Source of the DNA: AEGEAN-183 sp045563675
GTDB taxonomy: Bacteria; Pseudomonadota; Gammaproteobacteria; Magnimaribacterales; Magnimaribacteraceae
Reading direction: 5' to 3'
Assembly (NCBI GenBank): GCA_045563675.1
Contig: JBJLIX010000001.1
Span: 372,001-436,000 of the forward strand
Length of the DNA stretch: 64,000 nt
Part shown: positions 59,359 through 64,000 of the stretch, one piece after another
Layout: the number at the start of each line of letters is the position of its first letter
Numbering within the stretch: the stretch's first letter is position 1
Program-made: the position numbers and the translations under genes
Notes under the pieces: generated by a model
Databases searched by the model: none
What the model saw: only the letters and a program-made list of their open reading frames with translations
What the model was told of the DNA's origin: nothing

Positions 59359-60555
59359 ATGGTTTGTAGTTTTTCTTGCGATATTACTAAAGTCTCTTTA
59401 ATAATCTCTATAATTCTTTCTAGTAGTTTTCTCTATTCGAAAGTTGAAAGATATGGAGAAGTTTCTTTTGAAAATAGATCTTTCTCTGAACAAGGTTTAT
59501 TCGACCAACAAAAAAATCACTATTCTTTTACCTTGTCACCAGAATTTTACTTTGAGTCAGAAGATCAAAACACTTCCTTTACTTTCAAAACAAAAATTAG
59601 AAAGGACTCTTTAGATAATGAGAGGAATCTTTTTGATATTCAGGATTTAAGTTTAATTAAAGTGAAAAACTCTTATGAAACAAGAATTGGTATAAGAAGA
59701 GATTTTTGGGGAGTAACAGAGACCGTGCATAGGGTGGATATTATTAATCAAACTGATCAAGTAGAAAGTTTTGATGGTGAAGATAAATTAGGTCAACCTA
59801 TGATAAATTTTTCTTTAGAAAGAGATTGGGGTGTTCTAGATATCTATGCCCTTATAGGATTTAGGGAGAGGACTTTTGCTGGAGAAAAGGGAAGGCTTAG
59901 AGCACCATTCTTAATTGATACAAATTCTGCAATATATGAATCTGGTGCAAAAAACTTACGTACTGATTTCGCTTTTAGATGGAGCCAATCATATCGAAAC
60001 TTAGAGATAGCTCTTTCGCATTTTTCTGGAACTTCTAGAGAACCTAAGTTTGTCAATAAAACTGCAAGCTCTAAGACACCTTATTATGGAATAATTGACC
60101 AGACAGGATTAGAAGCTCTCTATATTATGGGTGGTCTTGCACTTAAATTAGAAGCTATAAGTAGATCAGGTCAAGGCGATAGATTTTCTGCAGCTACTGT
60201 TGGTTTTGAATATACTCAAGTTGGAATATTAAGCTCTAGATTAGATTTGGGGTGGATATTGGAACTCAATTACGATGATCGATATGAAGAATCCCCTTTA
60301 GCATTAGGAACTAGATTAACCTTCAACGACATGTATGACTCACAAATCCTTTCTGGTGTTATGAGAAATGAAGAAACAGGAGAGACTAATGTTTTTGTGG
60401 AAGCCTCTAGAAGAATCGGGAATTGTTGCAGAATGTCCTTCGAGTCTATTTATTTTAATGGAGGAAATGATTCAAACAAGATGCAAAAAATGTTTGAGTA
60501 TTTAAAACAAGATGATTTTGTCAGACTTGAATTTATTTATTATTTAGGAAATTAA
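59359..60555 (+). CDS. probable outer-membrane beta-barrel protein of the exporter operon
   Basis: The 398-residue protein has a signal peptide-like N-terminus (VSLIISIILSSSFLYSKV) and then a pattern of alternating polar/hydrophobic strands (YSFTLSPEFYFES, SFTFKTKIRKDS, YETRIGIRRDFWGV, MSFESIYFNGG), ending with RLEFIYYLGN. This is typical of outer-membrane barrels. I do not recognise a named family. The ATG abuts the stop of the LolA-like gene. Position between a LolA-like shuttle and an RND pump suggests an outer-membrane exit or insertion step. Confidence 0.72.
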   Translation: MVCSFSCDITKVSLIISIILSSSFLYSKVERYGEVSFENRSFSEQGLFDQQKNHYSFTLSPEFYFESEDQNTSFTFKTKIRKDSLDNERNLFDIQDLSLIKVKNSYETRIGIRRDFWGVTETVHRVDIINQTDQVESFDGEDKLGQPMINFSLERDWGVLDIYALIGFRERTFAGEKGRLRAPFLIDTNSAIYESGAKNLRTDFAFRWSQSYRNLEIALSHFSGTSREPKFVNKTASSKTPYYGIIDQTGLEALYIMGGLALKLEAISRSGQGDRFSAATVGFEYTQVGILSSRLDLGWILELNYDDRYEESPLALGTRLTFNDMYDSQILSGVMRNEETGETNVFVEASRRIGNCCRMSFESIYFNGGNDSNKMQKMFEYLKQDDFVRLEFIYYLGN

Positions 60556-60559
60556 GAAA

Positions 60560-62860
60560 ATGAAAAAATTATTGGACGTCAATTTCCTAGCTGAAAGTAT
60601 TATGCGATACAGACCTATTTGTATAATAATTTCTCTTCTAATTCTTGCTGGATTAGCCCAAGGACTATCGAAGATAAGTTTTAATCCAGACATAAACGCT
60701 TTCTTTCCTGAAAATGACCCTATAACAACTTCGCACTTGAAGATAGAAGATACATATTCTTCTATGGATAATGCAGTAATTGGCATTGGAGTTAAAGAAG
60801 GTACTGTTTTTACCAACGAAACTTTGTCTTTAATTGAAGATCTAACAGAAAAGGCCTGGAAAACTCCGCATTCGTTAAGGGTTGACTCTTTATCTAACTA
60901 TTCTTATGTATCTGCGGATGGAGATGACTTGTTCATTGAGCCTTTTATAGAGAATTCTAGTAATTATGATCTTAAGACCTTAAAAGAAAAGGAAATAATT
61001 ATTGAAGGTGAAGAACTTGCTTATGGTGCAATTATCTCTAAAGACAAAAAAACTTCTTTAATCAATATTGTTTTTGACCCCCCAAGAAATGACATTGAAA
61101 GAGAATACCAAGAATCCTTGAATTATGTATTAGGTTTCCTGGAGGAGGCTAGAAAAACCCATCCTGAAGTTGATCTAATCATTTCAGGAATTGTTTATAT
61201 GGAATATCAGAGCCCAATGTTGCTTAAGGCACAAATGCCAAAACTAATGCCTACAGCTATTTTAATAATTCTACTAACACTTTTTCTGCTTTTGAGAAGC
61301 CTAGTGGCCGTTACGGGATCTTTCATGGTTATCTTAGTTAGTGTTGTAAGTGCTATGGGATCCATAGGTTTCATGAGTGGAGACATAGCCCAACCTTTCA
61401 TTATGGTTCCGATACTAATTGCAACATTAGCAGTCGCGGATTGTGTCCATTTATTCAGTCTATACTTTCAAAATCTAGATTCTTCCACAAAAAGTAAAGA
61501 AGCAATGCTTGAAAGTCTTAAATTGAACTTACAACCTTTGTTTCTTACTTCTCTAACAACAGCTATTGGTTTTTTAACTCTAAACCTTGCACCTGTAGAG
61601 CCCTTAAGGGGTATAGGCAATGGAGTTGCAGTTGGAGTCTTCCTAGCTTTTATATTTACTATCTTACTACTTGCCCCAATTGTGAGTTATTTTAATGTGG
61701 AGCAATCAAAAAATATTAACTTTCAAAGAAATTTTGCAAAAAAGCTCGGGCTATTCAGCATTAAGAATTACAAGAAATTATTGTTTATTGTTCCAGCTAT
61801 ATCTTGTTTTTTATTAGCTTTTATCCCTTTAAATAAAACAAATGATAATCCTTTAGAATTTTACTCTGAAAGGTACACGACTTCTGCCGCTGACAGTAAA
61901 TGGATAAGCCAAAGGATTGGAGGAACTTTTCCTGTAAGCTATGAGCTAAAGAGTCAAGGTACAGTATCTGATCCTGATTTTTTGAGAGAAGTAGATAAGT
62001 TTTCTGAGTGGTTAACTTCAAACGAAGAGGTCCTTCACGTTAGCTCCCTTTCTAAAATAATGAAGAATCTCAACAAAACTCTTCATGGTAAGAAAGAGGA
62101 ATGGAATGTAATTCCAGAAGAGCCCGATCTTAGTGCCCAATATCTTTTTTTCTACGAGATGTCCCTTCCTTACGGCCTAGACTTAACAAATTCTATTAGC
62201 CAAAACAAAGAATCGATTAAATTGGTAGCATCTCTAAAAGAGTTAGGGTCTCTAGAGTATAGAGAGTTTAACCAAAGGGTAAATGACTATGCCTTAAAGC
62301 ATATGCCAAAAGACATGGTTTCTATCGGAACAGGTACAAGGCCTATTTTTGCTTTCATGTCCAAGCTACTATTTACCCAACTTATTTATGCCCTTGGCAT
62401 AGGCATAGTCTTAATTACAACAACAATAATCCTATTTTTTAGATCTTTTAAATATGGAATATTAACTTCTGTAACAAATGTATTGCCTGTAGGAGTAGCC
62501 TTTGGTGTTTGGGCTATAGTTAGCGGTGAAATTTCTATGCTTGTTGGAATTGGCATGGGTACCACCCTAGGAATTATTGTTGATTTTACGGTTCATTTTT
62601 TAAGTAAATATCTACACGCAAGAAGGCAAAAAAATCTTGGTGCAGAGGAGGCGGCTGAATACGCCTTTGAAACAGTAGGTTTTGCTTTATTAATTACATC
62701 TTTAAGTTTAATTGCTGGCTTTTTAGTTTTATTGCAGGCTTTCTTTATTCCTATACATGGGTTTGTACTTTTTTCATCTATAGCCTTTTTATCTGCTTTA
62801 ATAATAGATCTACTTTTATTTCCTGCCTTATTAATAACATGGGATAAAAGATATAATTAA
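60560..62860 (+). CDS. RND/MMPL-family exporter
   Basis: The 766-residue membrane protein has the RND duplication: a first TM helix near 17-35, a large periplasmic loop (SFNPDINAFFPENDP at the start), a cluster of five TM helices (about 224-375), a second TM at about 410-425, a second periplasmic loop, and five further TM helices (about 600-755). It belongs to the MMPL/HpnN-like subgroup that extrudes lipids or hydrophobic compounds using the proton gradient. The Asp in AVADCVHL and the Asp in GIIVDFTVHF lie in the TM regions and could relay protons. It acts with the LolA-like and barrel proteins upstream. Confidence 0.88.
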   Translation: MKKLLDVNFLAESIMRYRPICIIISLLILAGLAQGLSKISFNPDINAFFPENDPITTSHLKIEDTYSSMDNAVIGIGVKEGTVFTNETLSLIEDLTEKAWKTPHSLRVDSLSNYSYVSADGDDLFIEPFIENSSNYDLKTLKEKEIIIEGEELAYGAIISKDKKTSLINIVFDPPRNDIEREYQESLNYVLGFLEEARKTHPEVDLIISGIVYMEYQSPMLLKAQMPKLMPTAILIILLTLFLLLRSLVAVTGSFMVILVSVVSAMGSIGFMSGDIAQPFIMVPILIATLAVADCVHLFSLYFQNLDSSTKSKEAMLESLKLNLQPLFLTSLTTAIGFLTLNLAPVEPLRGIGNGVAVGVFLAFIFTILLLAPIVSYFNVEQSKNINFQRNFAKKLGLFSIKNYKKLLFIVPAISCFLLAFIPLNKTNDNPLEFYSERYTTSAADSKWISQRIGGTFPVSYELKSQGTVSDPDFLREVDKFSEWLTSNEEVLHVSSLSKIMKNLNKTLHGKKEEWNVIPEEPDLSAQYLFFYEMSLPYGLDLTNSISQNKESIKLVASLKELGSLEYREFNQRVNDYALKHMPKDMVSIGTGTRPIFAFMSKLLFTQLIYALGIGIVLITTTIILFFRSFKYGILTSVTNVLPVGVAFGVWAIVSGEISMLVGIGMGTTLGIIVDFTVHFLSKYLHARRQKNLGAEEAAEYAFETVGFALLITSLSLIAGFLVLLQAFFIPIHGFVLFSSIAFLSALIIDLLLFPALLITWDKRYN

Positions 62861-62878
62861 AAGATAAAAAGGGGGAAA

Positions 62879-63766
62879 ATGAACAACAAAAATTCTGCTA
62901 AGTTTAATTACAAAAAGAAGTTTCTAGAAATCCACGGGAAAAAAATGGCTTACATAGATGAGGGTCAAGGTGATCCAACAGTCTTTTTACACGGGAACCC
63001 AACTTCCTCATATCTATGGCGAAATATAATCCCTTATGCCGAAGAAGTGGGAAGAGTTATTGCTCCTGATCTAATAGGAATGGGTGATTCTGAAAAACTA
63101 GATGATTCAGGGCCAGAAAAATATACATTTTTAGAACATTCAAAATTTCTCTACAAATTATTGGATGAACTAGATTTAGATAATGTCAGTCTTGTAATCC
63201 ATGATTGGGGTTCAGCCTTAGGATTTAATTGGGCAAAAATTAACCCTTCGAAAATTAAAAGTATTACTTATATGGAAGCAATTGTTTGTCCAATAGATAG
63301 TTGGGAAGAGTGGCCTGAAGTTGCTAGAAAAACTTTTCAATTATTTAGATCTGATGCGGGGGAAGAGCTAATTCTAGAAAAGAACTACTTTGTAGAAAGA
63401 GTTTTATCTGGAGATACAAGACTTGAGATGGACAGTGAAGAAATGCAAACTTATCTTAAACCATTCTTCAACTCAGGCGAAGATAGAAGGCCTACTTTAA
63501 CTTGGCCAAGGCAAATTCCGATAGCTGGAGAACCGAGAGAAGTAGTAAAGATTGTTCAAGAGTATGAGGAGTTTTTAGGAAATTCCGATATACCAAAATT
63601 ATTTGTTAATGCAGAACCGGGTTCAATACTAGTTGGTAAGCAGCGAGAAAGAGCTAGATTGTGGCCAAACCAAAAAGAAGTTACCGTAAAAGGTGGGCAC
63701 TTTATCCAAGAAATATCTCCAAATGAAATTGGTAAATATCTCAAGGAGTTTCTATTAAGTATTTAA
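62879..63766 (+). CDS. dhaA: haloalkane dehalogenase, LinB/HLD-II type
   Basis: A 295-residue alpha/beta hydrolase that is close to LinB over its whole length. The halide-stabilising pair is N40 (HGNPTSSYLW) and W110; the nucleophile is D109 (VIHDWGSALGF), the catalytic acid E133 (TYMEAIVCP) and the base H274 (GGHFIQE). The cap contains FFNSGEDRRPTLTWPRQIPIAG, characteristic of HLD-II. It should hydrolyse haloalkanes to alcohols and halide. It is 18 bp behind the RND pump gene with an AAAGGGGGAAA ribosome-binding site, so it appears to be the last gene of the exporter operon. Confidence 0.93.
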   Translation: MNNKNSAKFNYKKKFLEIHGKKMAYIDEGQGDPTVFLHGNPTSSYLWRNIIPYAEEVGRVIAPDLIGMGDSEKLDDSGPEKYTFLEHSKFLYKLLDELDLDNVSLVIHDWGSALGFNWAKINPSKIKSITYMEAIVCPIDSWEEWPEVARKTFQLFRSDAGEELILEKNYFVERVLSGDTRLEMDSEEMQTYLKPFFNSGEDRRPTLTWPRQIPIAGEPREVVKIVQEYEEFLGNSDIPKLFVNAEPGSILVGKQRERARLWPNQKEVTVKGGHFIQEISPNEIGKYLKEFLLSI

Positions 63767-64000
63767 ACTTTTTTTGCTAATTTGAAAGCTATTAATGCAG
63801 TTGGTACAAGAGATAAAGAACAAAATAAAAAAGAGCCGGAATAACTAAAATTAGCCATAAAAATAGGTGCCAAATTATTACCTATTAAGGTAGAAATATT
63901 AGCCAGACCCATAAAAATACCAAAATTTGTTGCACTCGATTGGGAGGTACATAAAGCCATAAAGGTTGCGAACATGCATACTGAAATCGCAGCTCCAGAC
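63763..64000 (-). CDS. MFS transporter, C-terminal fragment
   Basis: The minus-strand frame enters at the right edge of the window and shows only the last 78 or so residues: helices like ALCTSQSSATNFGIFMGLANIST, LAPIFMANFSYSGSFLFCSLSLVPT and a charged end, AFKLAKKV. This is the pattern of the last two to three helices of a major-facilitator transporter. The frame stays open to the edge, so the ATG at 63975 is internal. It overlaps the convergent dehalogenase gene by 4 bp. The transported substrate is unknown. Confidence 0.6.
   Translation of the reverse strand, partial: SGAAISVCMFATFMALCTSQSSATNFGIFMGLANISTLIGNNLAPIFMANFSYSGSFLFCSLSLVPTALIAFKLAKKV

Overview
The window is AT-rich, densely packed chromosomal DNA from a free-living marine-type gammaproteobacterium. 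The gene set and order match the gammaproteobacterial core (ilvE-waaF-waaG-waaP, algC-argB-slmA, mrcA/aroK-aroB-gltB-gltD, tyrS/M23 peptidase-anmK/erpA/argC). The low GC, very short spacers, a single compact rRNA operon without spacer tRNAs, and the LinB-type dehalogenase, di-iron and MMPL genes point to a streamlined lineage such as SAR86. That placement is an inference; the 16S gene (39711-41260, minus strand) would settle it. I see no phage, insertion sequence, CRISPR array or tRNA gene.

Layout. 1-8811 (minus): a ten-gene run from ilvE through an LPS-core block (waaF, waaG, a double LPS-kinase fusion, a GT4 glycosyltransferase), then a SAM methyltransferase, an alpha/alpha-toroid protein, a VOC protein and a truncated alpha/beta hydrolase. 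8890-11730 (plus): algC-argB-slmA. 11736-14093 (minus): PBP1A. 14144-21858 (plus): aroK-aroB-gltB-gltD. 21855-24402 (minus): cysE, an enoyl-CoA hydratase and tesB. 24517-29602 (plus): cobS-cobT followed by two tandem di-iron ferritin-like proteins. 29591-36288: a GST-like protein, a MatB/ACSF3-like acyl-CoA synthetase, a subtilisin-family lipoprotein/autotransporter, a glyoxalase-like protein and type II pantothenate kinase. 36308-41460 (minus): the 16S-23S-5S operon. 41460-51141: tyrS, M23 peptidase, anmK, erpA, argC, a TPR lipoprotein with PBP1B, a PfkB kinase and an unusual DksA. 51226-58462: deoxynucleoside kinase, acetyl-CoA synthetase, MsrA, MBL hydrolase, NUDT19-like Nudix, alpha/beta hydrolase, DUF1330 and nitronate monooxygenase. 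58573-63766 (plus): LolA-like protein, outer-membrane barrel protein, RND/MMPL exporter and haloalkane dehalogenase. 63763-end (minus): the C-terminus of an MFS transporter.

How the genes work together. Much of the window builds the envelope: LPS core assembly and phosphorylation, both bifunctional penicillin-binding proteins, peptidoglycan hydrolysis and recycling, and a lipid-type export module. The rest is central nitrogen, aromatic and arginine metabolism plus acyl-CoA chemistry and detoxification.

The most interesting unit is cobS-cobT without cobN, sitting directly upstream of two di-iron carboxylate proteins. It looks like an AAA+/VWA activation machine paired with its metalloenzyme clients. 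Other notable points are a DksA with a histone-like lysine tail and a widened zinc knuckle, a secreted protease with no ATG/GTG/TTG start in a position that keeps its signal peptide, a WaaP-InaA-type double kinase, and a LinB-like dehalogenase at the end of an exporter operon. The rRNA operon shows complementary arms around both large rRNAs, and a terminator-like hairpin in the leader.
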